Shown here: piece after piece, positions 27,565 to 35,603 of the stretch
Layout: the number at the start of each line of letters is the position of its first letter
How positions within the stretch are numbered: position 1 is the stretch's first letter
Assembly (NCBI GenBank): GCA_019058245.1
Contig: JAHPZJ010000022.1
Coordinates: forward strand, 1-55,645
Direction: 5' to 3'
DNA: 55,645 nt
Source of the DNA: Promethearchaeota archaeon
Lineage (GTDB): Archaea; Asgardarchaeota; Lokiarchaeia; Sigyniarchaeales; SOKP01
Made by a program: the position numbers and the translations under genes
Notes under the pieces: model-generated
Told to the model about the DNA's origin: nothing
The model's input: the letters and a program-made list of their open reading frames with translations, nothing else
Database searches by the model: none

Positions 27565-28374
27565 ATGAAGAGTGAAAATCAACATTTTGATATTTCGAAA
27601 CATAAAGAATATTTGCATGTAATTAAAGAAAATATTTCACTTGTTAGTCCTGTTTATACGAATGATCCTCTTAATATCTATTTACTTTTAGGAAATCATA
27701 CAGCTCTTTTACTTGATACTGGTTGTGGATTGTATCCTCTGAAATCAATTATAGCTGATTTGATAGGAAAAAGAGAACTTTTAGTATTCAATACTCATTA
27801 CCATTGGGATCATCCTTTAGGTAATGTAGAATTTGGAGAGGTTTATATTCATGAAAAAGAAGTTGATATTATTTCGAAGCCTTATGATGTTTCTTATTTT
27901 ATGGATTCTCCAAATGAGATTGTAAAGATATACGCAGAAAAGAATTATTTAATCCCTCCTGCAAAAAAAGTTAATCCATTGAAAGAAGGAGATAAATTTG
28001 ATTTAGGGAAAATCAAGGTGGAAGTTATACACTGTCCAGGACATTCACCTGGTTCAATATGTTTACTTACAAATACAGGAGAACTCTTTACAAGTGATGT
28101 AGCTTATTATGGAGATCAATTTTTGCCAAAAAGAGAAAAATTTCCAGAAGTTCTTAATAGTCTTTCTAAATTGATTAGGTTATGTGAAAAACAAAAAGAT
28201 CTTGAGCTTTATCCCTCACACAGACAATATCCATGTGATATAACTCTATTAACAGATCTTTATAAAGGAATTGAAAATATCGATAATCTATGGAATACTA
28301 AAAAACCTTTTGATTTCTTTAATGCATGGCAGATTGATGATGAGAAATTTAGATACTTTATATCTCGATCTTAA
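27565..28374 (+). CDS. metallo-beta-lactamase-fold hydrolase
   Basis: 269 residues. The metal motif is NTHYHWDHPLGN (HxHxDH), with HCPGHSPGSICLL and SHRQYP downstream. No signal peptide, so cytoplasmic. The family hydrolyses thioesters, lactones and similar bonds; here, ahead of the B12 mutase genes, an acyl-CoA or glyoxalase-II-like role would fit, but specificity cannot be read. It ends 90 bases ahead of the mutase gene and may be on the same transcript. Confidence 0.88.
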   Translation: MKSENQHFDISKHKEYLHVIKENISLVSPVYTNDPLNIYLLLGNHTALLLDTGCGLYPLKSIIADLIGKRELLVFNTHYHWDHPLGNVEFGEVYIHEKEVDIISKPYDVSYFMDSPNEIVKIYAEKNYLIPPAKKVNPLKEGDKFDLGKIKVEVIHCPGHSPGSICLLTNTGELFTSDVAYYGDQFLPKREKFPEVLNSLSKLIRLCEKQKDLELYPSHRQYPCDITLLTDLYKGIENIDNLWNTKKPFDFFNAWQIDDEKFRYFISRS

Positions 28375-28464
28375 ATTTAACGAAATTCTTTTTTATTTCA
28401 AAAATTTACTTTACATTAAAGGAAAATTTATGTTTAAATTGTAAAATAAATCGAGGTTTAAATA

Positions 28465-30141
28465 TTGTTTGATAATGAATATTTAGAGAAAATTAGAGAA
28501 GAAAAAGAAAAGTGGGAAGAATTATATAAGACTCAGAAAGAACGAGATATGAAGTTTGTTACAGACTCAGAAATCCCTATCAAACAACTTTATACTCCTT
28601 TAGATATAAACGATAAAGATTATATAAATGATATCAGTTTTCCAGGGGTACCTCCTTACACTCGAGGTGTTTATCCAAGCATGTACAGAGGAAGACTTTG
28701 GACTATGCGATTGTTTTCAGGTCATGGAACTCCTGAAGAGACCAATAAAAGGTGGAAATTCCTTTATGAAAATGGTGAAAGTGGATTTAGCGCAGCCGTA
28801 GATAACCTAACCTTTAATGGAATTGACCCTACCGAACCCGACGGTGCACCTGAAGTTGGCACCTCAGGTGTACCTCTTTATTGTATTGATAGTTTTTTTG
28901 CATTAACTGAAGATATTCCCATCGATAAAATCAGCGTAGCATTAGTAGTAGAACCTTTTACTTCTGCTCCTGTTTGTTCTATGTATTTTAATATGGCTCA
29001 GATGCGAGGTTATGACATAAAAGAACTGATTGGAACAACTCAAAATGATATTTTAACTATGACAGTAGGTTATATTCCGTATAAAAATTCTCCTCCTAAT
29101 CATATACTTCGTTTAGCGTGTGATTTGATTGAATGGACTGTGGCAATGAAGAATGTCCCTAAATGGCATCCAATAAATTTCACAGGATATAATTATAGAG
29201 AAGGGGGAATTGATGCTGTACAGGAATTAAGTTTTGTATTTGCAAGTGCCTGTTCACATATTGATAATTTAATTGAAAGAGGATGGAAAGCAGATGATTT
29301 TGTAGGGCGTTTAGCATTTCATTTAGCAGCTCATAAGGATTTCTTTGAAGAGATTGCGAAATTCAGAGCTGCTAGAAGAATTTGGTATAAATTAATGAAA
29401 GATAAGTATGAAGTTCAAGATCCTAGAAACTTAGGGTTTCGATTCCATGTACAAACAGCCGGATCTTCCTTAACTGCACAATCACCTAAAATTAATATAA
29501 TTAGAACAGCAATTCAAGCGTTAGAAGCAAATTTGGGTGGCTGTCAGTCTTTACATACAAATTCTTATGATGAAGCAATTTGTTTACCTTCTGAGGAAGC
29601 AGCTTTAATAGCGTTAAGGACTCAGCAAGTAATTTCTGATGAAACTAGAATCCATAATACCATTGATCCTCTAGCTGGATCATACTTTATAGAATGGTTA
29701 ACAGATGAAGTTGAAGATAGGGTATGGAAATATATAGATAAAATCCAAAAAGTTGGATCTATTGATAAGGCTCTCTCTACAGGATTTCTATACAAAGAAA
29801 TGAGAGATGCCTTTCATAAACGACGAATGAAAATCGAAAATGGTGATGAGATAATGCTTGGTGTTAATAAATATCCCGTCCCTTATGATACAGTTACAGA
29901 TGTTTTTAGAACTAATAAAAACGCAATTGATATTGAAGTTAATCGTATTGAAAAGCTAAAAGCTCGAAGAGATAATAAAAAATTAGAAACTATTTTAGAT
30001 CAACTTAGAGATGTTTGTGAGAAAGAAGAAAACGTTATGCCTACTGTTATGAAAGCTACAAGAGAAGGTGCTACTGTTGGGGAAGTTTGTAATGTATATA
30101 GAGAAATATGGGGAACTTGGGATCCACCATTAGCAATTTAA
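28465..30141 (+). CDS. coenzyme B12-dependent acyl-CoA mutase, large subunit (methylmalonyl-CoA-mutase family, divergent active site)
   Basis: 558 residues from TTG 28465, preceded by GAGG eight bases away. The family frame is clear: YPSMYRGRLWTMRLFSG, GTTQNDIL, HVQTAGSSLTAQSP, SLHTNSYDEAI and DPLAGSYFIEWLT. It lacks the B12 domain, supplied by the next gene. Key residues differ from true methylmalonyl-CoA mutase: Phe84 stands where MCM has Tyr89 (as in isobutyryl-CoA mutase), no Arg occupies the Arg207 region (none from 182 to 215), and GYNYREGG has Asn243 in place of His244. The radical rearrangement of some acyl-CoA is likely, but a dicarboxylic methylmalonyl/succinyl substrate is not. The substrate is unknown. 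Confidence 0.9.
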   Translation: MFDNEYLEKIREEKEKWEELYKTQKERDMKFVTDSEIPIKQLYTPLDINDKDYINDISFPGVPPYTRGVYPSMYRGRLWTMRLFSGHGTPEETNKRWKFLYENGESGFSAAVDNLTFNGIDPTEPDGAPEVGTSGVPLYCIDSFFALTEDIPIDKISVALVVEPFTSAPVCSMYFNMAQMRGYDIKELIGTTQNDILTMTVGYIPYKNSPPNHILRLACDLIEWTVAMKNVPKWHPINFTGYNYREGGIDAVQELSFVFASACSHIDNLIERGWKADDFVGRLAFHLAAHKDFFEEIAKFRAARRIWYKLMKDKYEVQDPRNLGFRFHVQTAGSSLTAQSPKINIIRTAIQALEANLGGCQSLHTNSYDEAICLPSEEAALIALRTQQVISDETRIHNTIDPLAGSYFIEWLTDEVEDRVWKYIDKIQKVGSIDKALSTGFLYKEMRDAFHKRRMKIENGDEIMLGVNKYPVPYDTVTDVFRTNKNAIDIEVNRIEKLKARRDNKKLETILDQLRDVCEKEENVMPTVMKATREGATVGEVCNVYREIWGTWDPPLAI

Positions 30142-30158
30142 TTAATAAGGTGCTGATT

Positions 30159-30557
30159 ATGAGTAAGAAAAAAATAAGAGTATTGATGTCTAAACCTGGT
30201 ATAGATGGACATTGGCGAGGTGGAATTGTTGTATCAAGAGCAATTAGAGATGCTGGTATGGAACTCATTTTTGGAGGATTTCAAAATGTCAAAGAAATTG
30301 TTGAAGCTGCTATACAAGAAGATGTAGATGTCATAGGGTTAAGTATTCATTCTGGAGCTCATTTTGCTTATACACAACAGGTTATTGATTTATTAAAAGA
30401 GCGTGGTGTCCTTGAAGATATTATGATTCTAGTTGGTGGAGTTGTACCAGCAAAAGACTTCCCTAAGTTAAAAGAAATGGGGGTTGCTAATGTCTATGGT
30501 CCAGGTTCAATGACATCTGAAATTGTTGATTTTATTAAGACTCACATAAGAAAATAA
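30159..30557 (+). CDS. B12-binding subunit of acyl-CoA mutase
   Basis: 132 residues from ATG 30159, which follows AAGGTG; longer readings into the previous gene are not needed. It is a Rossmann-like B12 domain with the base-off His-on motif DGHWRGG (His18 ligates cobalt), SIHSGAHFAYT, GGVVPAKDF and YGPGSM. The common DGHDRG has Trp in place of the second Asp. It pairs with the large subunit encoded 17 bases upstream. A remnant of a second copy lies at 32499-32540, just before MeaB. Confidence 0.93.
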   Translation: MSKKKIRVLMSKPGIDGHWRGGIVVSRAIRDAGMELIFGGFQNVKEIVEAAIQEDVDVIGLSIHSGAHFAYTQQVIDLLKERGVLEDIMILVGGVVPAKDFPKLKEMGVANVYGPGSMTSEIVDFIKTHIRK

Positions 30558-30640
30558 AAAAATATATATTAGAAAATAGAGAACTTTTTGAGTTTGGGGA
30601 TAAAAGTTTAAATATTAGATGAATATATTATCTTGTAACA

Positions 30641-30727
30641 ATGATTTTAATTAGTACTGCTACAAGAACAATGGTAAGGGTATTATTATCCTTAAGTATT
30701 ATTCTCTTAGTAGTATTAATTATCTAA
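30641..30727 (+). CDS. possible 28-residue single-helix membrane microprotein
   Basis: A frame reading MILISTATRTMVRVLLSLSI and then a leucine/valine-rich end; one hydrophobic helix with two arginines near its start. A TATA-like TTTAAATAT about 30 bases upstream would give a leaderless transcript. Nothing else supports it, and the surrounding 320 bases (30558-30877) hold no other candidate. It may be chance. Confidence 0.25.
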   Translation: MILISTATRTMVRVLLSLSIILLVVLII

Positions 30728-30877
30728 GCGAAATAAATCCACCTTATCTTTTTCTTTTAAATTTCTTACGGATTTGTTCGCTTCGAGTATGATTTTTATT
30801 TGAAAAGGTAATTGGGGGGTTCATTTCGTTTTTAAAAAGAACAGAATAATTATTATTAGAATAAATAAAGAAGAGAA

Positions 30878-32329
30878 ATGAAAATGAAATATAAAAATAG
30901 GGAAACGAAACATGAGGTAATTGAATACTTGCAATCATATTTTCTTGGTATTGGATTTCAAGATTTAAAAGAACTTGTAATAGATAAAAACAATTGTGTT
31001 TTTTGTGGTACTTGTGCCTCATTATGCCCTCGTATTGGTATAAATGAAAAAGAAATCAGACTATTAGAATATGATCCGGAATGTTCTACCTGTTTCAGGT
31101 ATTGTCCAAGAACATACTTTCCTAAAGATATGTTTGAAAAAGAATTATTCCATGATTGTATGAACAAAAGTAATACACTAGGATTTTATAAAAAGGGTGT
31201 CGTTGCTAAAAGCAATGATGATGAGATATTGACGGTCGCTCAAAATGGAGGAGTAGTTTCCTCATTACTTATACATGCTTTAGATACAGGACTAATAGAT
31301 GGAGTTCTTCTTACTGATAGAGATGAAAAATGGTATCCAAAACCTAAAATAGCACGAACTTCTAATGAAATATTATCATGTAGTGGTTCTAAATATACAA
31401 TTGCTCCGACCTTAAGTATTTACAAAGACGCGATAGAGGATTTAAAACTAGAAAAATTGGCTTTTGTGGGGATGCCTTGTCAAATCCAAGCAGTAAGGAA
31501 ATTACAATTGTTCTCTCCTCTCTCAGAAGAATATGGAAAATTCACATTAATTATAGGACTTTACTGTTTCTCGAATTATTCATATGATTTAATGAAGTTA
31601 TTTGTTCAAGGAGAACTCGGAGTCTCACTAAATAAGGTTAAGAAGATCGATATTTCACGGGGAAAGTTTTATGTTTATTTAAATGACGGATTAATAGTAG
31701 CTCCAATAAAAGAAATTAAGAAATATAATTGGCCAAGTTGTCAATATTGCAAAGACTATTGTGCTGAATTTGCAGATATTTCTGTTGGAAGTGTGGGAGC
31801 TTCCAGGAATGACTGGAATAGTGTATTATTACGGACGGATATAGGTGCAAAATTATTTAATGATGCAATAAAAGCTAAGAAAATAATATCTTCCAATAAG
31901 ATTGATCTATTTAAAATCGAGAAAGAAACACTTAGAAAAAAAATAAGAGTTACCCAAATTGATAAACAAATACTAAGCGCTATAAAGTTATTAAAGATTT
32001 CTGATTTCGAAATAAAAACTTATATGACTCTAATGTCATTAGGGAATGCAAGTGTATCAATATTAAGTAAGATTATGAAGACAGAGGAACCCGAGGTTAG
32101 AAACGCACTTCAAAAACTAAATCAACGTGAATGGGTTATAGCAGCAAATGGATTATATAGTACTGTAAATCCTACTTTAGTTATTAATAATGAAATATAT
32201 AATTTAAGGCAGAGTTTCTTCAAAAATATTAAAAAACTGAAAACTGAAGTTCTTACTAATTTAGAAGCGCTATTTATACAAAATAATTTTAATCATGTAC
32301 GGCATGATGAAATCTTGGATTTAATATAA
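30878..32329 (+). CDS. FrhB/FpoF-type F420-linked oxidoreductase subunit fused to a TrmB-like winged helix
   Basis: 483 residues. Residues 36-80 are a ferredoxin domain (C40, C43, C46, C50 and C69, C72, C76). Residues about 105-210 are the FrhB N-terminal domain (QNGGVVSSLLIHALDTGLI, CSGSKYTIAPTLS, FVGMPCQIQAVRKLQ) and 215-340 its C-terminal domain with CQYCKDYCAEFADISVGSVG. From about 365 to 430 the chain reads as a TrmB-type winged helix (SDFEIKTYMTLMSLGNASVS ... LNQREWV), followed by a coiled-coil-like tail. FrhB proteins move electrons between F420H2, flavin and ferredoxin. The DNA-binding end suggests a redox-sensing regulator. It lies between the mutase and MeaB genes. Confidence 0.85.
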   Translation: MKMKYKNRETKHEVIEYLQSYFLGIGFQDLKELVIDKNNCVFCGTCASLCPRIGINEKEIRLLEYDPECSTCFRYCPRTYFPKDMFEKELFHDCMNKSNTLGFYKKGVVAKSNDDEILTVAQNGGVVSSLLIHALDTGLIDGVLLTDRDEKWYPKPKIARTSNEILSCSGSKYTIAPTLSIYKDAIEDLKLEKLAFVGMPCQIQAVRKLQLFSPLSEEYGKFTLIIGLYCFSNYSYDLMKLFVQGELGVSLNKVKKIDISRGKFYVYLNDGLIVAPIKEIKKYNWPSCQYCKDYCAEFADISVGSVGASRNDWNSVLLRTDIGAKLFNDAIKAKKIISSNKIDLFKIEKETLRKKIRVTQIDKQILSAIKLLKISDFEIKTYMTLMSLGNASVSILSKIMKTEEPEVRNALQKLNQREWVIAANGLYSTVNPTLVINNEIYNLRQSFFKNIKKLKTEVLTNLEALFIQNNFNHVRHDEILDLI

Positions 32330-32498
32330 ACAAAAAAGGTATAATCTTAGAAATGGCTTCAAATCTCTCTATCAAAAAGTTTTGTTTAAACTCATTAATA
32401 TAAGACCAAAAAAATAAGATTAAGGAAAAGAATTTAAATTTTTTCAATCATATCAGGTTCTCTTATAATATCATATAATTAATAGATCATAATTGAAT

Positions 32499-32540
32499 TC
32501 AGATATTGTAGAGTTTATTAAAACAAATGTCCAAAAATAA
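32499..32540 (+). pseudogene. C-terminal remnant of a second B12-binding mutase subunit
   Basis: The frame ending at the TAA (32538-32540) reads SDIVEFIKTNVQK, which matches the end of the intact B12 subunit, SEIVDFIKTHIRK, at 8 of 14 positions counting the preceding residue, with conservative changes elsewhere. Nothing of the rest of the gene remains upstream; a stop (TAA) lies three codons before. It seems that a B12-subunit gene once stood directly before meaB, the usual order, and was deleted. Confidence 0.65.
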
Positions 32541-32611
32541 AAATAACATGCTGTATTCTTTTCATCAAATTATAATTTAACTGCTATTTTTCTATTGAGG
32601 AATGTATTTCA

Positions 32612-33592
32612 TTGAAAGCATCTTATGATCTTGATACTTTAATCAATAACTTTAAGAAGAAAGATAAAATTGCTTTAGCAAAATTAATTACAATTTTAGA
32701 AAATGAACCAGAAAAAGCACATGAGATATTCAAATACTTTGAAGATATATCTCATGATTCCTATATTATTGGCATTACAGGTTCACCAGGAGTGGGAAAA
32801 AGCACATTAACAGGGGCTATATGTAAAAAAATTTTAGAAAATGGTAAATCCGTTGGTATTATTTGCGTTGATCCCACATCTCCTTTTAGTGGGGGTGCCT
32901 TTTTAGGAGATAGAGTTCGTATGACTAATATATCATTACATCCGAACGTTTTTTTAAGAAGTCTTGCTTCAAGAGGCTATAAAGGAGGTATATCAAGAGC
33001 TGTTTTTGATATAGGTTTATTATATGAAGCATACGGAATGGATATAATTATCATTGAAACGGTTGGTGTTGGACAAGCAGAATTTGATATTTATAATCTT
33101 GCTTATTCTGTTATTGTTGTTTTAGTTCCTGGTTATGGGGATGCTATTCAAATGCAAAAAGCAGGTATTATTGAGATTGGTGACATGTACAACATAAATA
33201 AAAAAGATTTAGGTGGAGAAGATATAGCTGTTCAAGTTGAAATGATGCTTGATGATACGGTATTTCATAGCGGTTGGAGACCACCTGTTTCTATGACTGA
33301 TGCAATTACAGGTGAAGGAATTGAAGAACTTATCCAAAATATATGGGATCATAAGGAACATCTTGAACTATCAGAAGCAATTATCCAAAAAAAGAAAAAT
33401 AGATTCTCATTTAAGATAAAGGAACTAATTTATTCTAAAATTGAAAGAATAATCTCAGAAAGATTAATCAACGAAAATGAGATTGAGGAAATAATAAATC
33501 ATGCACTTGCTGATGGGAAATTTAAAATCTACAGAATTATCCATAACAAATTTGAAGATATGAATTTTGAATTAAAAAAAAAGAGTAAATAA
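32612..33592 (+). CDS. meaB: MeaB/ArgK-type GTPase, mutase chaperone
   Basis: 326 residues from TTG 32612. It is a G3E-family P-loop GTPase: GITGSPGVGKSTLTGAIC (Walker A), CVDPTSPFSGGAFLGDRVRM, IIETVGVGQAE and the later N-terminal-helix and C-terminal dimer arm. The NKKD-type specificity motif reads NKKD. It loads and protects AdoCbl on acyl-CoA mutases and ejects damaged cofactor. It follows the FrhB-TrmB gene after 280 bases that hold the B12-subunit remnant. Confidence 0.95.
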   Translation: MKASYDLDTLINNFKKKDKIALAKLITILENEPEKAHEIFKYFEDISHDSYIIGITGSPGVGKSTLTGAICKKILENGKSVGIICVDPTSPFSGGAFLGDRVRMTNISLHPNVFLRSLASRGYKGGISRAVFDIGLLYEAYGMDIIIIETVGVGQAEFDIYNLAYSVIVVLVPGYGDAIQMQKAGIIEIGDMYNINKKDLGGEDIAVQVEMMLDDTVFHSGWRPPVSMTDAITGEGIEELIQNIWDHKEHLELSEAIIQKKKNRFSFKIKELIYSKIERIISERLINENEIEEIINHALADGKFKIYRIIHNKFEDMNFELKKKSK

Positions 33593-33666
33593 TTCTGATT
33601 TAATCATCCTCTAATATTAACATAAAGGATTTTGAATTATGCTTTATTTTATTAAAATGAAAAAAA

Positions 33667-33731
33667 TTTATAGATTGTTCTATAAGTGCACCTCAAATGT
33701 TTATAAACAGATTTATTTTTTAATCTATAAA
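33667..33731. repeat. spaced inverted repeat ahead of the membrane-bound regulator gene
   Basis: TTTATAGATT (33667-33676) and its exact reverse complement AATCTATAAA (33722-33731) lie 45 bases apart; a third, reversed half-site TCTATAA directly follows the first copy and forms a hairpin with it. They sit 130-190 bases before the start of the wHTH gene and look like operator half-sites, possibly for that protein. Low complexity makes chance possible. Confidence 0.4.
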
Positions 33732-33858
33732 TAAAACCTAAAAACTAAATATTTTAATAAATATTTATAATGTAAGAGAAGTCTATGTTAAAATTTCATG
33801 CTTAAAATTAAATAGAAATAAATTTCAAAAAGAATAAGCATCAAAAGAGCTCCAGATA

Positions 33859-34581
33859 ATGGAAAGCCTTGAACTATCTAAAAAGTTTAAATTTTTTTTA
33901 TTATTAGAATGTGCTCTGATAATTTCTTTTTTAGTAATTGGCTTCAATTTCATATTCTCGTTCATTATTACTCAAAAAGCAGCTGGACACCTCTATGGAT
34001 ATGGAACTTCTACGTATCATTTAATTTCAATTACCATTTTACTAGTTATAATTTCCTTTATTTCTATTTTTGCTGTTCTCACTTTACAAGAATATAAAAA
34101 GTGTTTAGCAAGGAGGGCATATATATTAAATGGAAAATCTAATTTAAGTCTAACAGAGATACTTGAAAATGAAAATCGTTTGAATATATTGATGGAAATT
34201 CTCAAGAATCCTGGAATTCATCAAAATGAATTACTAAGAAACTGTGCTCTCCAAAAAGGACAGTTACAATGGCATTTAGCTATTTTAATAAAGAATGGTA
34301 TGATAAAAAAAGAAAAATTTGGACAATATACCATATACTTTCCAATTACTTCCTCCATGGAATCAATTGAAAAATACAAGAATCTCCCTAAAAAGTCAGA
34401 AACTACTGAAAATATTTTAGATATTATTCGAAAGAATCCAGGAATTAATTCTTCAAAAATCTCTCGAATTTTAAACCTCTCACGTAATACAATTAAGTAT
34501 CATATTGATAAATTATCAGAAAATAACTTAATACTTCTTGAAGAAAAAGGACGAAAAATTGAATTATATCCAAATATGTAG
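33859..34581 (+). CDS. membrane-anchored double winged-helix transcriptional regulator
   Basis: 240 residues. Two membrane helices (about 12-36 and 54-78) are followed by two winged-helix domains: the first at about 100-165 (RLNILMEILKNPGIHQNELL, LQWHLAILIKNGMIK, FGQYTIYFP), the second at about 178-238 (TENILDIIRKNPGINSSKIS, TIKYHIDKLSENNLI). Both wings resemble archaeal ArsR/MarR-like domains. The design suggests a membrane-tied sensor controlling nearby genes. The inverted repeat upstream could be its target. No ligand domain is visible outside the short YGYGTSTYH loop between the helices. Confidence 0.8.
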   Translation: MESLELSKKFKFFLLLECALIISFLVIGFNFIFSFIITQKAAGHLYGYGTSTYHLISITILLVIISFISIFAVLTLQEYKKCLARRAYILNGKSNLSLTEILENENRLNILMEILKNPGIHQNELLRNCALQKGQLQWHLAILIKNGMIKKEKFGQYTIYFPITSSMESIEKYKNLPKKSETTENILDIIRKNPGINSSKISRILNLSRNTIKYHIDKLSENNLILLEEKGRKIELYPNM

Positions 34582-34643
34582 AATAAATACTTCCTGGCTT
34601 TCCTAAAATAAAATTTAAAATTACTAAACGAAGAAATAACTCT

Positions 34644-35600
34644 TCAATTAACAAGTTCAGAAGACGAGGAATATATTTCAGAAGTAACCTTTTTATAAAT
34701 TGCTCTTAAGACAATTTCAAAAGCCTTATTTTCAATATTTTGAGGAATTCCTAAATTCTCTACAGTTTCTATAATTTTTCCTGGATTTCTTATTTCAAAG
34801 TTAATTTTGAAATCTCGTTCTCGGATCTCTTTATTTGTTTCAGATAATTCTTGAATAGTAATTTTAGGTATATTAAATTGGAAATCAAATTCTTGATTTA
34901 TAGATTTTTTTTCTAACTCCTTCTTACTTTTTAATGATTGACCTAAGCTTAATTCTGTAAGTATATCATTCTTAGATTTTCCTCGCAATTCTAATAACAA
35001 AAATGGATTAAAATCTATAACTCGGGCGATATACAAAATTACAGCAGCAATATGTTTACATGGAATTGCTTTATCCGGACAGGAGCAGGTAGCGTTTAGG
35101 CCTTTTGATGCATCAGGAAATAATGAATATTCACTCTCATTAAAAATAGATGTAATACCTTCTGGTAAGGAACCTTCTATTAATTCTAAAAGGTTAACTG
35201 GTTTATTTATAAGTTTATTTAAAATAGTTTTCCATTCTTTTTCAAGGATTGTTTCAAATTTTATTTTTACACGATAGGGAGTTGGAGCAGTACCTTGCAC
35301 AGTTGCGAAAATCTGACCTGGAGTAATTGAAAGATTATCAATTCGTCTTTTATCTTTTACATATTCAATTCCCCTTTGCATTCGAAAGGGACGCCCTATT
35401 TTTAGATTTGATTTAATCCATTGTTTTCCCCATGATGTATTGGCATAATTTAAAAGATTCTTTTTAATTTGATCGACTTCATCATGAGTACGTTGTCTCT
35501 CATATTGTGTCTTTTTTTGAGGTAAATTAGGTTTTTTTCCCTTAGATCTTCTACTTTCCATGAATTGTTTTTTACGGTTATTTATTTTTATCACCTTCAT
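34644..35600 (-). CDS. SWIM zinc-finger protein
   Basis: 318 residues with a SWIM motif CSCPDKAIPCKHIAAVIL (CxCx6CxH) near residue 177. The N-terminal part holds a beta-rich region with TPGQIFATVQGTAPTPYRVKI, typical of SWIM proteins coded next to SNF2 helicases. It starts three bases after the SNF2 gene ends, so the two are one transcript and probably one complex. Such pairs are widespread in archaea and bacteria and are thought to act on DNA or chromatin; the exact target is not known. Confidence 0.92.
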   Translation of the reverse strand: MKVIKINNRKKQFMESRRSKGKKPNLPQKKTQYERQRTHDEVDQIKKNLLNYANTSWGKQWIKSNLKIGRPFRMQRGIEYVKDKRRIDNLSITPGQIFATVQGTAPTPYRVKIKFETILEKEWKTILNKLINKPVNLLELIEGSLPEGITSIFNESEYSLFPDASKGLNATCSCPDKAIPCKHIAAVILYIARVIDFNPFLLLELRGKSKNDILTELSLGQSLKSKKELEKKSINQEFDFQFNIPKITIQELSETNKEIRERDFKINFEIRNPGKIIETVENLGIPQNIENKAFEIVLRAIYKKVTSEIYSSSSELVN

Positions 35601-35603
35601 TTT

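Noticed and set aside
28465..30141. Methylmalonyl-CoA mutase proper (mutB)
   Set aside because: The substrate-binding Tyr and Arg and the active-site His are replaced, so the standard name would be misleading.
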